DNA of 64,000 nucleotides, taken from assembly GCA_041941305.1 (NCBI GenBank), contig JBGTQJ010000023.1, positions 62,001 to 126,000 on the forward strand, in the 5' to 3' direction. Below the pieces are notes generated by a model that did not search any database, had not been told where the DNA came from, and saw nothing but the letters and a program-made list of their open reading frames with translations. This document shows positions 43,707-52,538 of the stretch, piece after piece. The DNA is from JANSWP01 sp041941305 (GTDB lineage: Bacteria > Bacteroidota > Bacteroidia > Chitinophagales > Saprospiraceae). The position numbers were made by a program, and so were the translations under genes. The stretch's first letter is position 1; the number at the start of each line of letters is the position of its first letter.

Positions 43707-44996
43707 TTAGGAGTTGTGAGTTGCCGGCTGGGGCTTATTCATTTTGTGATTTTTTTCCGGCAACTCAGAACCCAAAAACATCTCTTTATAAATACCCAAG
43801 TAATCTTTCTCCATTCTTTCAAGTGAAAACAATTCATAAACCCTTTCTTTTCCTTTCTGACCCATCTCTAATGCTATTGCAGGGTTGCCTAATAAAAAAT
43901 TCATTTTGTCTACCAAAACTGCTGGTTGCCCCGAAGGAATCAGGAATCCCGTCTCACCATCTACAACTATTTCATTTGTTCCCCCACCTTCCGTTGCGAT
44001 TACAGGTTTCCCCAAAACCATATACTCCAAAATCGAATTGGAAATACCCTCACCATGTACTTTTGAGTTGGTGCATAATACACCTATGTCAAAAGTATTG
44101 ATGACAGATTCTACATTGTGTAGTAAGCCAGGGAAGAGGATGCGACTTGTGCAAGCCCCTAATCCTCTGAAGGGGGGACGGTTTGTTGCTTCCCCATCTG
44201 AACTCAGAATCTCCTCCAAAGGAGTTTCTTTGGGAATCCCTGAACCAAGGGGTAATGGTTCTTCTTTTAATAAATTAGGAGGTTGCTGAGCAAGAACTTT
44301 AACCTTATCCAAATTTGGTCCATCTCCAATTGCTAAAAAAGTGGTATCTCTTCTTTTTGATAGAAATAATTTAGCGGCTTCCACAAAGGTATGGTAGTCC
44401 TTCCGGTCAAAAAAAGCACCCACCATGCCTATGATTTTTCCATTGGGCATTTTGAGTTGATGAATCACAGATTCTTTTGCTTGTAAGTTGCTAACTCTTT
44501 GAAAGTCAAAGCCATTATATACTGTTTGGCTTTTGTGTTTTGGTACCGAATATGCCTTCAAACCTGCTTTGGAATTGCCAACTATCCTATCCGAGAATGG
44601 GTAGGTCAATCTGGCTCTAAACAATCGCTCATCAAAAATAGACATGTTTTTTGGCGCATCAGCGATGATGGCATTTAGAAATTTGATACCCAATAATTTA
44701 ACCGTAGGAATGGCATAAATCGAAGGCATGGTCCCCCAGCTGTGAATGATATCTGGTTGTTCTTTTTTACATAGTTTGTAAAATCGGAAAAATACCCTGG
44801 GATCTTTTTTTGGCTTCCTTTCCAGAAAATGAATTTTGACAGGCAAGTCGTAAACTTCTTCATATTCCACCCTTTTGGAAAAAATGACCAAAGAAACCTG
44901 CAAATACTCAAGCCGAGAAAAGCTTTTCAACAATTCTATTAAACGACGTTCTCTGCCGCCTTTCACCAGGCTATCTATGAGCATCATTATTTTCAT
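43707..44996 (-). CDS. GT4-family glycosyltransferase carrying an in-frame palindromic insertion
   Basis: 429 residues from the ATG complementary to 44994-44996; this start overlaps the stop of asnB as ATGA, which supports it over a start 16 codons upstream. GT-B landmarks are MIDSLVKGGRERRLIELLKS, MVGAFFDRKDYHTFVEAAKL, FLAIGDGPNLDKVKVLAQ and SKVHGEGISNSILEYMVLGKP. Between KVLAQ and SRILFPGLLHNVE, where family members have only a few residues, there are about 45 extra Pro- and Glu-rich residues (about 238-282). They are encoded by a palindromic element (44151-44286). The insertion falls on a surface loop between strands of the C-terminal domain, so the enzyme may still work. Confidence 0.87.
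   Translation of the reverse strand: MKIMMLIDSLVKGGRERRLIELLKSFSRLEYLQVSLVIFSKRVEYEEVYDLPVKIHFLERKPKKDPRVFFRFYKLCKKEQPDIIHSWGTMPSIYAIPTVKLLGIKFLNAIIADAPKNMSIFDERLFRARLTYPFSDRIVGNSKAGLKAYSVPKHKSQTVYNGFDFQRVSNLQAKESVIHQLKMPNGKIIGMVGAFFDRKDYHTFVEAAKLFLSKRRDTTFLAIGDGPNLDKVKVLAQQPPNLLKEEPLPLGSGIPKETPLEEILSSDGEATNRPPFRGLGACTSRILFPGLLHNVESVINTFDIGVLCTNSKVHGEGISNSILEYMVLGKPVIATEGGGTNEIVVDGETGFLIPSGQPAVLVDKMNFLLGNPAIALEMGQKGKERVYELFSLERMEKDYLGIYKEMFLGSELPEKNHKMNKPQPATHNS
44151..44286. repeat. Palindromic element inserted in the glycosyltransferase reading frame
   Basis: 136 bp with ends GCAAGCCCCTAAT (44151-44163) and ATTAGGAGGTTGC (44274-44286), which are inverted copies matching at 11 of 13 positions. 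Short inner blocks such as CTCCAAAGGAG also pair. Read in the gene's frame it encodes a Pro/Leu/Glu-rich peptide with PPNLLKEEPLPLGSGIPKET, of a composition unlike its surroundings. Confidence 0.75.
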
Positions 44997-46867
44997 ATCT
45001 CCTTCTTTTGTTCCAGCCAGGCATCCAAAAAGATTAGTGACCAAATCTTTTCATTCATATCGCGCATGCCCTTGTGATGGTCATCTACAATTTGTTGAAC
45101 GTATTTCATATTCAGATAGTAGGAAAGCGAAGTATTTTGAGCATTCAGTCGATCATTCACGTATTCTTTCAAGGAGTCCTTGAACCACATTTTCATTGGT
45201 ACGGAAAAACCCTGCTTTTTGTGATTCAATACAGAATCAGGCAAATATTTACCAAAGGCTTTTTTGAAAATGTATTTTTTTTGATTGCCTTTAAGCTTGA
45301 ATTTGGAAGGGATTCGGGCACTTAATTCTGCTACCTTATGATCCAAAATTGGGACTCTGGCTTCGAGAGAATTCATCATTGATGCTCTGTCTACCTTCGT
45401 CAAAATATCATCTACCATATAGGTTTTTATATCCAGGGCTTGCATTTTGAACAGAAAATCTGCTCCGTTGGCATCTTGAAGGAGCATTTTCTTATAGTTT
45501 TCTGCTGTGGTGCCATTGAGGCTATCCCAAAGTTCAGGATGGTATAACCTTTTTCGTTCAGATTGCATCCAAAGAGCAAAATAAGCACCTACTTCTTTTC
45601 TGTGTTTTGACAAATGGTAGCTTGCTCTCTTTCCCTTGATCTTATTTGGGATGACTTCATGAACAGCTCCCCAGAATGCTTTATTGAATACATGGGGCAG
45701 TCTGTTGTATTTGTGCAATCTGCTTAGTCTGGGATAAGTATTGTATCCCGCAAAAAGTTCATCCCCACCATCACCGGAAAGGACTACGGTGACATGCTCC
45801 CTTGCAAATTTGGAGACGTAATAAGTTGGAATTGCAGAAGCATCTGCAAAAGGCTCATCGTAGGTAGCTACTAATTTGGGTAAGAGACTAACGGATTCTG
45901 GCTCTACAATCTGCTCATAATGTTCAGTGCCATATTTTTTAGAGACTTCCCTGGCATAGGGCAATTCGTTGAATTCTTTTTCAGGGAAGCCTATGGAAAA
46001 GGTTTTTACCGGCTTTGAAGAATGTTGCGCCATTAAAGCCACAACTACACTGGAGTCAATTCCACCACTCAAAAATGCTCCTAATGGTACATCACTTATC
46101 AGACGCATTTGGACAGCATCTGAAAGGATTATTTCTAATGCTTCACACCATTGCAATTCTGTTTTGGAATTATCGGGCTGGCAATGCAGATCCCAGTATT
46201 TTTGAATCCTGAAATCTGGTTGATTCCCTTTCCAGGATATTTCCAGCGTATGCCCGGCTTTTAGTTTTTTTATGCTTTGGTAAATGGTTCGGTCATCAGT
46301 GATGTATTTGTAGGTGAGATAGCTGTCCAGGGCAGCAAAGTCCAAATCCTGATTTACTTTTCCAGCATTTAGAATGGTTTTAATTTCAGATCCAAAAACA
46401 AAGCGATCGAAATCGATATAATAGAAAAATGGTTTAATGCCAAAGCGATCTCGAGCGCAAAAAAGCTGCTTTTTGTTATCATCCCAGATGGCAAAGGCAA
46501 ACATACCGCGTAGGTGTTGCACGCAGTCTTTTCCATATTCTTCATACAGATGAACAATAGTTTCGGTGTCCGTTTTGGTTTTAAATTGATGCCCTCGACT
46601 TATCAAACTCTTCCTCAATTCGGGGTAGTTGTACACTTCACCATTAAAAATTATCCAAATCGTACCATCTTCATTTGAAATGGGCTGATGCCCGGTAGAT
46701 AAGTCAATAATGCTCAGACGACGAAACCCAAAACCAACATTTTGATTAATATAGAATCCTTCATCGTCTGGTCCACGATGAATAATAGAAGCAGCCATTT
46801 TTCGAATGCTTGCTTCATCAACAGGTTTGTTTTTGTCTAAATTCAGTATGCCGGTTATTCCACACAT
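44993..46867 (-). CDS. asnB: Asparagine synthase (glutamine-hydrolysing)
   Basis: 624 residues. The start MCGITGILNLDKN exposes Cys2, the glutaminase nucleophile. RRLSIIDLSTGHQPISNEDG and WIIFNGEVYNYPELR belong to the glutaminase domain. The synthetase domain has the ATP loop FLSGGIDSSVVVALMAQ and VLSGDGGDELFAGYNTY. In polysaccharide clusters such AsnB-like proteins are thought to amidate uronic-acid or amino-acid substituents, or to serve amino-sugar synthesis; a housekeeping role is also possible. It lies 20 nt after one glycosyltransferase and overlaps the next by 4 nt, so it is in the operon. Confidence 0.93.
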   Translation of the reverse strand: MCGITGILNLDKNKPVDEASIRKMAASIIHRGPDDEGFYINQNVGFGFRRLSIIDLSTGHQPISNEDGTIWIIFNGEVYNYPELRKSLISRGHQFKTKTDTETIVHLYEEYGKDCVQHLRGMFAFAIWDDNKKQLFCARDRFGIKPFFYYIDFDRFVFGSEIKTILNAGKVNQDLDFAALDSYLTYKYITDDRTIYQSIKKLKAGHTLEISWKGNQPDFRIQKYWDLHCQPDNSKTELQWCEALEIILSDAVQMRLISDVPLGAFLSGGIDSSVVVALMAQHSSKPVKTFSIGFPEKEFNELPYAREVSKKYGTEHYEQIVEPESVSLLPKLVATYDEPFADASAIPTYYVSKFAREHVTVVLSGDGGDELFAGYNTYPRLSRLHKYNRLPHVFNKAFWGAVHEVIPNKIKGKRASYHLSKHRKEVGAYFALWMQSERKRLYHPELWDSLNGTTAENYKKMLLQDANGADFLFKMQALDIKTYMVDDILTKVDRASMMNSLEARVPILDHKVAELSARIPSKFKLKGNQKKYIFKKAFGKYLPDSVLNHKKQGFSVPMKMWFKDSLKEYVNDRLNAQNTSLSYYLNMKYVQQIVDDHHKGMRDMNEKIWSLIFLDAWLEQKKEI

Positions 46868-46887
46868 GGTTTATGTTTATGAATGTT

Positions 46888-48186
46888 TTATGTCTGAACA
46901 ATTTCTTCACTTCTCTGCTCGGTCGACCGAGCTACTTCCTTTTCAGAAAGCAACAAAGCTTTCATTTTTTCCCCTAAATCTTTGTAATTGAAATACTTCA
47001 AACCCATTGCTCTTCCTCTTGCTCCAATTGCTCTTGCCTGCTCAGGATTGTCCAAAACGAACTGCATTTTTTCTGCAAACAGCACGGCATCATAATCATC
47101 GGCAATCAAAGCAGTTGCTTCATCCAGAAAATCATAATGGTTGATTTCTCCAAAAGCAGTAGTAATGACAGGTTTGGAAGATGCCAGGTACTCACCAATT
47201 TTGTGTGGGAATCGGGCTTTGTCTTGTAGTGTAGGACGCAATGGAATGAGCAGGGCAGTGGCTTCTAAATACTGTGCTATCACTTCTTCTCTAGGAATGT
47301 TTGGAAATACCCTTATGTTTTGTTGATACTCACTATTAGCTATGATTTGATCGGCTTTTTCAATGTCTGTAGAACTACCACCCATCACAATATGCAGAAA
47401 GATTGATTTGCCATTTATAACTAGTTCTTCAAAAGAATCTATGACAAATTGGATGAGTTGCAGGTAGGAGGGAGAGCCACAATAAAGAAAGCGGATTTCC
47501 CTGGAAGTCCCATTTGGGCTTTCTGGCTCCCTGAAGAAATGATTTATTTCCTTGTGAATGGGAGGAGGATTGTGTTGGTTGATACTTTCAAAATCACATA
47601 TAATAGGAATCTTTTGAACTGGTTTTTTAGGAGAAATCCTCAATGTATGATCCTTCAAATATTCACTAATCGCAGCAACGCCATCCGCCAACTTTACAGC
47701 AAACCGATCAAAGAGCTTATCATTTACCTTTTCCCAAAAACCTGAACGAGATACAATAGCCGAATTCAATTCCACCAAATCCAATACAAAATGGACGTTG
47801 ATTAACTTTAGCCAAAGCCAATACAACAACAGACTGTCAATATCCATCGTGGTAATCAAACAAGCTTCCAGGCTGCCTTCTTTTTTCAATTTTTGAATAA
47901 GCCTTAATTCCCGCCACTTCCCTTTCAACTTTTGCCAATTGCGCTTCAAAAAGCCACCAGGTTTATAGATGTTACCGGAGGTATAGATATAATCCACTCC
48001 TTCAAAATTGCCAACTGTTGGTAATTGTACAGCCTTGCCATGTTTTCCTTTAAAGCTAATGACGGTAACGCGACATCCCGCTTCCACCAACCCTCTGGCA
48101 ATCAAGATTTGCCGTTGTATGGCTGCATAACCGACCGGGAAGCCCGTTTCGCCCAGGTATAGGATATGTGGTTTTCTCTTCTCCAA
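46888..48186 (-). CDS. Glycosyltransferase, GT4-like
   Basis: 432 residues. It begins KPHILYLGETGFPVGYAAIQ, with the early glycine loop, then VISFKGKHGK. The C-terminal half has FLYCGSPSYLQLIQFVIDSF, HIVMGGSSTDIEKA and the donor-site region HKIGEYLASSKPVITTAFGE. The E-x7-E pattern is looser than in the neighbouring enzymes, and motif spacing suggests a distinct GT4 subfamily. It would act on the lipid-linked oligosaccharide on the cytoplasmic face. It lies 20 nt upstream of asnB. Confidence 0.82.
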   Translation of the reverse strand: MEKRKPHILYLGETGFPVGYAAIQRQILIARGLVEAGCRVTVISFKGKHGKAVQLPTVGNFEGVDYIYTSGNIYKPGGFLKRNWQKLKGKWRELRLIQKLKKEGSLEACLITTMDIDSLLLYWLWLKLINVHFVLDLVELNSAIVSRSGFWEKVNDKLFDRFAVKLADGVAAISEYLKDHTLRISPKKPVQKIPIICDFESINQHNPPPIHKEINHFFREPESPNGTSREIRFLYCGSPSYLQLIQFVIDSFEELVINGKSIFLHIVMGGSSTDIEKADQIIANSEYQQNIRVFPNIPREEVIAQYLEATALLIPLRPTLQDKARFPHKIGEYLASSKPVITTAFGEINHYDFLDEATALIADDYDAVLFAEKMQFVLDNPEQARAIGARGRAMGLKYFNYKDLGEKMKALLLSEKEVARSTEQRSEEIVQT

Positions 48187-48256
48187 TGTTTATTCTTTAT
48201 CTGAAATCACTTCTTTAAAAAATCCTGTTCCCTCACTTCGAGCATACAGCTGATGC

Positions 48257-49564
48257 TCAGTTTAGTGTTTTCAATAGTGCTTCGTTTTCTGAATCTTGTT
48301 CTTTTGAACTAGTCAATTCTTCATATATCTTCAAGAGAGCTTCTATTATTGTATTCAAATCATTGCGTGCTTTTCCTCTATTTCTGGCATTGCTCCCCAT
48401 TCTGGAAGCTTTCCGTGGATTATGGTAGATCTCCAAAATGGCACCTGCTAAGGCATAACCATCGCCACTTTGTACTAATAATCCCTCTTCGTGATCTTTC
48501 AGGAGACAGGGGACACCACCTACATTGGTCGCTACAACTGGCAATCCCATTAGCATAGCTTCGCAAACACTATTTGGACTATTGTCTATGTGGGTAGGGT
48601 GGACATATGTATCTGCATGGAGCAACTCTTTGGCGAGCTCTGGTCCAGACCGGAAGCCAAGGAAGTTTAAAAAAGTGTCTGATTTTGAATAAGTCGTTTT
48701 CGCTTTACAAGCTTTTACGTAGGGATCATCTTCAGAAATGCCTACAATCCGCCATTCCAATTTTTTTGGAATTAGAGGTGCCAGTAACTTACTAGCCTCC
48801 ATGACGGTTTCCAAACCCTTGTACGGGTTGGAACGAACCGTTGTAACCAATACAAATTTGTCTCGATTTCGATGTGGATGCCACTCTTTTTGATGAAAGG
48901 GTTCGCGCATAGCTTCTTCCAGATGAAAAACTTTTGCCTGAGGTGCCATCACACTGACGAGGCGTTTGTCCCAATCTGTTCGGCAGGAAAAATTTTGGGC
49001 ATAAGAGAAGATTTCCTTTTCGCGTTTAACCAGTTTTTTGTCTTGATAATAATCATGAGCAATGGATTCGCCATTTAGAATGTTCCAAAGCTTTTCATAT
49101 TTGAATATCTTCCAAATGGAAAAAGCGGATTCCCATTTTTCGTGATAAACTGTCAAATTTCCTTGAAACCATATAATGGAAGGTATTTTTAAATGAGGAA
49201 TGATTAGTGGGAAAATGGACTCTGTTCCAAAGAAATGAACGACTTCCGGTTGAAATTCTTCTACTACCTTGAGGTAGTCATTGAGTGCAGTGAGTGGCTC
49301 CAAAGAGCAGGTGTGGCGGTAAAATAGTTTTGTCCATTTACCAAATGGGTAGCGAGGCATCTTAAAATAATGAGTAGGATGCTCAGGTACCTGAAATCGC
49401 TCTGTTTTTTTAGCATTCCAGGAAAAAGCAATACCTAATTCAATGTCTTTATTGCTAACAAGTCCTTGTTCCAAAGACTCAATCCAACTGCTCCCCACAT
49501 TATAGGTTTTGGCAATTTTTTGCGCCGCCAGAGACGGAGAGTTTGTAAACCAAAGTATTCTCAT
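48257..49564 (-). CDS. GT4-family glycosyltransferase
   Basis: 435 residues. MRILWFTNSPSLAAQKIAKT opens the N-terminal domain and EVVHFFGTESIFPLIIPHLK ends a strand of it. The C-terminal domain carries FVLVTTVRSNPYKGLETVME and the donor site TYVHPTHIDNSPNSVCEAML with GLPVVATNVGGVP. The protein is expected to use an NDP-sugar in repeat-unit assembly. It is the first glycosyltransferase after the flippase gene, from which it is separated by a 296-nt spacer with short repeats. Confidence 0.88.
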   Translation of the reverse strand: MRILWFTNSPSLAAQKIAKTYNVGSSWIESLEQGLVSNKDIELGIAFSWNAKKTERFQVPEHPTHYFKMPRYPFGKWTKLFYRHTCSLEPLTALNDYLKVVEEFQPEVVHFFGTESIFPLIIPHLKIPSIIWFQGNLTVYHEKWESAFSIWKIFKYEKLWNILNGESIAHDYYQDKKLVKREKEIFSYAQNFSCRTDWDKRLVSVMAPQAKVFHLEEAMREPFHQKEWHPHRNRDKFVLVTTVRSNPYKGLETVMEASKLLAPLIPKKLEWRIVGISEDDPYVKACKAKTTYSKSDTFLNFLGFRSGPELAKELLHADTYVHPTHIDNSPNSVCEAMLMGLPVVATNVGGVPCLLKDHEEGLLVQSGDGYALAGAILEIYHNPRKASRMGSNARNRGKARNDLNTIIEALLKIYEELTSSKEQDSENEALLKTLN

Positions 49565-49740
49565 GGAAGGGTCTAAATTTTAAGCCTTTTACATGTGTCA
49601 CTTTGAGAATTAAATGCCCATTGAATTTTTCTTTTTTTTGGATTAGGTTAGGTATAAAACCGCACTAGGTGCGAATCCAGGATTTCAGGCAATTTCCGTC
49701 TTCTCAAAATAACATGACAACCAAAATTGGAGGGAAGTTT

Positions 49741-49860
49741 TTTAATGCTGCTATTCTACTATTCTGCAATGCTACTATAAAGATGCTTCAATTAATACTA
49801 TCGCAGCATCCGAGTATTTATAACATTGGATACTAGCATCGCAGCATCATAGTATTAGTT
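49741..49860. repeat. Spacer with repeated ATCGCAGCATC words
   Basis: ATCGCAGCATC occurs twice (about 49802 and 49841), with TAATACTAT and ATAGTATTA at the two outer edges able to pair. Related words (ATCGCAGCA, ATCGCAGTA) recur in the spacers at about 6598 and 30832. The function is unknown. Between 49565 and 49740 I see nothing. Confidence 0.45.
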
Positions 49861-51246
49861 TTAAGTGTTCCATATACCTGTCGGTTTTCCTTTCACAAAT
49901 TTATAAAACTGGATGGGGGCAAGGAGAGGACCATAGGCAATGCTAATGGTACTAGCTAAAATCACACCAGCTACGCCCAATCCACAATATTTTGCAAAAA
50001 ACCAGGACATGGGGATATTCAAAATGGCTCCTATTACAGAAACAATCAATTGCAACTGCACTTTTCCGATGCCATTGATAAACACTACAAAAATGTTGCC
50101 CCAATTGAGTGCCAATACATAAATACACATAAATACCGAGAGGATTGTTGGTACCTCGATTTCAGGTACCCAAATGCTGTAAAACCAATTGGATATCAGT
50201 AACATACCTATGCTAACCACCACTAAACCACCCCAAATCCTGACTAAGGACTTGTTGGTAGAAATGATCCAATCCATATCTTTTTTATGATAGGCTTCCG
50301 TGTATGCTGACCAAAATGGTACGCTGATGATAGCAAAACAACTTGTAATCAATTCAAAGTACTTGTGTGCTACACTGTAAGCAGGAACAGCTGCTGGGCC
50401 ATACAATTGGGTGATGATGATATTATCAGTAGAAAAAATGACCAAACCAGTGATGCCGACCAGGAAAAACTTGAAACCTAAACTGACCAAATCTTTGAAA
50501 TATTTCCTACGCACATAATGATAAGCTGGGGCAATGTGTCGATATTCAGATTTGAAAAAAAATAGACTGGCAAAACTCAAAATGACCAGAGGAGTAAGTC
50601 CTACAGCCAAGGCCAAATAAACAAGTGAACCCTCTGTAGTCTTAGTTAGTATCAGAATTATTACCAATGAAATGAAATTGCTGATGAGGTTGAAAAAGCC
50701 AGTTCGGGCTGGACGTTGGTTGGCAAGAAAAATGGAATGAATCAATCCCAGCACAAAATTGATACAAAAGAAAGAGAAAACGATGAGCGCGACTAAACTT
50801 AATTCAGCTCTTTGTTCTTCGGCGGCATTTAGTATTCCAGCCCAGTTCAAAAAGGGATTGATAAACAAAAATACCAGCAAAATCGCTCCAAAAACAGATG
50901 CCAGAATGGCATAGGTCGAACTCACATAAATCCTTGCTTTTTCAAAATCTTTTTCTGCTAATGATTCTGCTAATTTATTGCGCATTCCGTTCCCCAGTCC
51001 AATGTCAAAAAAACCAAACCAGGCGACTACAGAACTCAACGTTATCCAAATACCGTATTGCTCTTCTGCAACATAGCCTAAAGTGATGGGTACTGTGAAA
51101 AATCCAATTAGAACACTAAATCCTTTTATCAAAAAAGAAGCGAGGATCTCCTTTTTGGCGCGGACACTGCGTTGGTGTCCTCTGTTAAGGAGTTCACGGA
51201 TAGTACGACCAGGGTTTTTGAAAAAGTCTTTAATGTTTGGGTTCAT
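49861..51246 (-). CDS. Wzx-type oligosaccharide flippase
   Basis: 461 residues with about twelve to fourteen hydrophobic helices (for example ILASFLIKGFSVLIGFFTVP and LVSLGFKFFLVGITGLVIFS). It begins with a short basic cytoplasmic segment that includes RELLNRGHQRSVRAKKEI. The MOP-superfamily pattern FFDIGLGNGMRNKLAESLAEKD is the recognised lipopolysaccharide-flippase signature near the N-terminus. It moves undecaprenyl-linked repeat units across the inner membrane. Its start codon lies 2 nt after the stop of the polymerase gene, so translation is probably coupled. Confidence 0.9.
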   Translation of the reverse strand: MNPNIKDFFKNPGRTIRELLNRGHQRSVRAKKEILASFLIKGFSVLIGFFTVPITLGYVAEEQYGIWITLSSVVAWFGFFDIGLGNGMRNKLAESLAEKDFEKARIYVSSTYAILASVFGAILLVFLFINPFLNWAGILNAAEEQRAELSLVALIVFSFFCINFVLGLIHSIFLANQRPARTGFFNLISNFISLVIILILTKTTEGSLVYLALAVGLTPLVILSFASLFFFKSEYRHIAPAYHYVRRKYFKDLVSLGFKFFLVGITGLVIFSTDNIIITQLYGPAAVPAYSVAHKYFELITSCFAIISVPFWSAYTEAYHKKDMDWIISTNKSLVRIWGGLVVVSIGMLLISNWFYSIWVPEIEVPTILSVFMCIYVLALNWGNIFVVFINGIGKVQLQLIVSVIGAILNIPMSWFFAKYCGLGVAGVILASTISIAYGPLLAPIQFYKFVKGKPTGIWNT

Positions 51247-51248
51247 GA

Positions 51249-52511
51249 TCAGGGTTCGCGATTATCAATATGCCTCGAAAAAATAATTGCTAAAAATAGA
51301 CCGTGATAGAATAGATCCAGTTCTACCAGGGTACAATTGGCAACTACAAATGCCAGGATGGCAAAAAAACTTCCATAGTACTTCGAGAGCCTTGCTTTTT
51401 CCCACATGTGATATAGCAGGGCTGCCACGAAAATCAAATAGATAATGCCGCCAACCAAGCCATAGTAATAGAATAATTTGAGCCAGCCAACATGGATCTG
51501 AGAGGTTTTTCCTTTGATGAGCCTGAGCATTTCCTCCGTATCCGCAGCTCCAGTTCCAAAAATGGGTTGATCTGGAAATACTTTTCCAAATACTTCAAAC
51601 GCATATAATCTTGTATTCGCCCCTTTGTCCAACAATCTTTTTTCTATAAATGCCTCTATATCAACTCCAGCAAAACTGGCTGCGTAGCCTGTTAAAAAAA
51701 TTAACCCTACAGCCAGTAATGAATATTTTATCAAACTCAACACCCAGTTTTTTTGGCGAATGATGGTTTGGAAGGCAATCACGAAGAAATTCAATAATAT
51801 CCAACGGGCACTGGACAGAAAAGCAAATAAAGCGGTAGCTAATCCAATAATGATTTTATTCCTTTTGTGATAGGCATCCCAGCCTAGCAGTATGCTGAAA
51901 ATTGCCAAACCATCCATCCCAACCGATAAATTATTGATCCAGGAATAAATAGACATTCGGTAACCCGCCAGCATTCTGTCTTTGTCTCCATCTATCAACT
52001 CCGGATTTTCATCCAACATTTCGATAATTCGCTCTGTATTTTGCCCGGTCCATTCGCCTACAGGCTGGTATAGAAAGAAAAAAGGATCAGAAATTTGAGC
52101 CACTGCTACCCCGGATGCGATAACCAACATAGCCGAAAGTACCAAGGCTACTTTCTTTAACTGTTCCGTAGAAAATTGAATGTTTTCTACCACTAACAAG
52201 GCTACAAAACTTCGCACATAAGGGTCAGAATAGAAGTATTTTACAGCACCTTCTTCTTCAAAATTGTCTGAGACAAATATGGAAGTAAGTATGGTATATC
52301 CAGTAAAAATTCCAAAAATGGATAAGTAATGGGGCAATCGGATACTTTCATCAGTTAGGTACTTCTCAACCAGGATCTTTCCCAAAAAAGCAAAACATAA
52401 AAAGCCCAACACATAATCAGGTTCCATATCTAATTTGTCCCGAACCGCGTAGGCGATAAAGGGGTAGAAGGCAAGAACAAATATGAATATTAGGTTTAGA
52501 AATAATTTCAT
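51249..52511 (-). CDS. Wzy-type O-antigen/capsule polymerase or ligase
   Basis: 420 residues with about ten to eleven predicted membrane segments, and a large periplasmic loop at about residues 250-320 containing FGKVFPDQPIFGTGAADTEE, where the G-T-G motif and following charged residues are typical of the Wzy_C / O-antigen-ligase domain. Sequence divergence in this family is high, so polymerase versus ligase is decided by context: it sits between the Wzc-like and Wzx genes, which favours polymerase. Confidence 0.82.
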   Translation of the reverse strand: MKLFLNLIFIFVLAFYPFIAYAVRDKLDMEPDYVLGFLCFAFLGKILVEKYLTDESIRLPHYLSIFGIFTGYTILTSIFVSDNFEEEGAVKYFYSDPYVRSFVALLVVENIQFSTEQLKKVALVLSAMLVIASGVAVAQISDPFFFLYQPVGEWTGQNTERIIEMLDENPELIDGDKDRMLAGYRMSIYSWINNLSVGMDGLAIFSILLGWDAYHKRNKIIIGLATALFAFLSSARWILLNFFVIAFQTIIRQKNWVLSLIKYSLLAVGLIFLTGYAASFAGVDIEAFIEKRLLDKGANTRLYAFEVFGKVFPDQPIFGTGAADTEEMLRLIKGKTSQIHVGWLKLFYYYGLVGGIIYLIFVAALLYHMWEKARLSKYYGSFFAILAFVVANCTLVELDLFYHGLFLAIIFSRHIDNREP

Positions 52512-52538
52512 GGGAATGCGGCTGCAAAAGCCGCCACA

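Noticed and set aside
43885..44289. Plus-strand open frames of over 120 codons opposite the glycosyltransferase
   Set aside because: They are antisense to a clear GT4 gene and cross the inserted palindrome; no start or family support.
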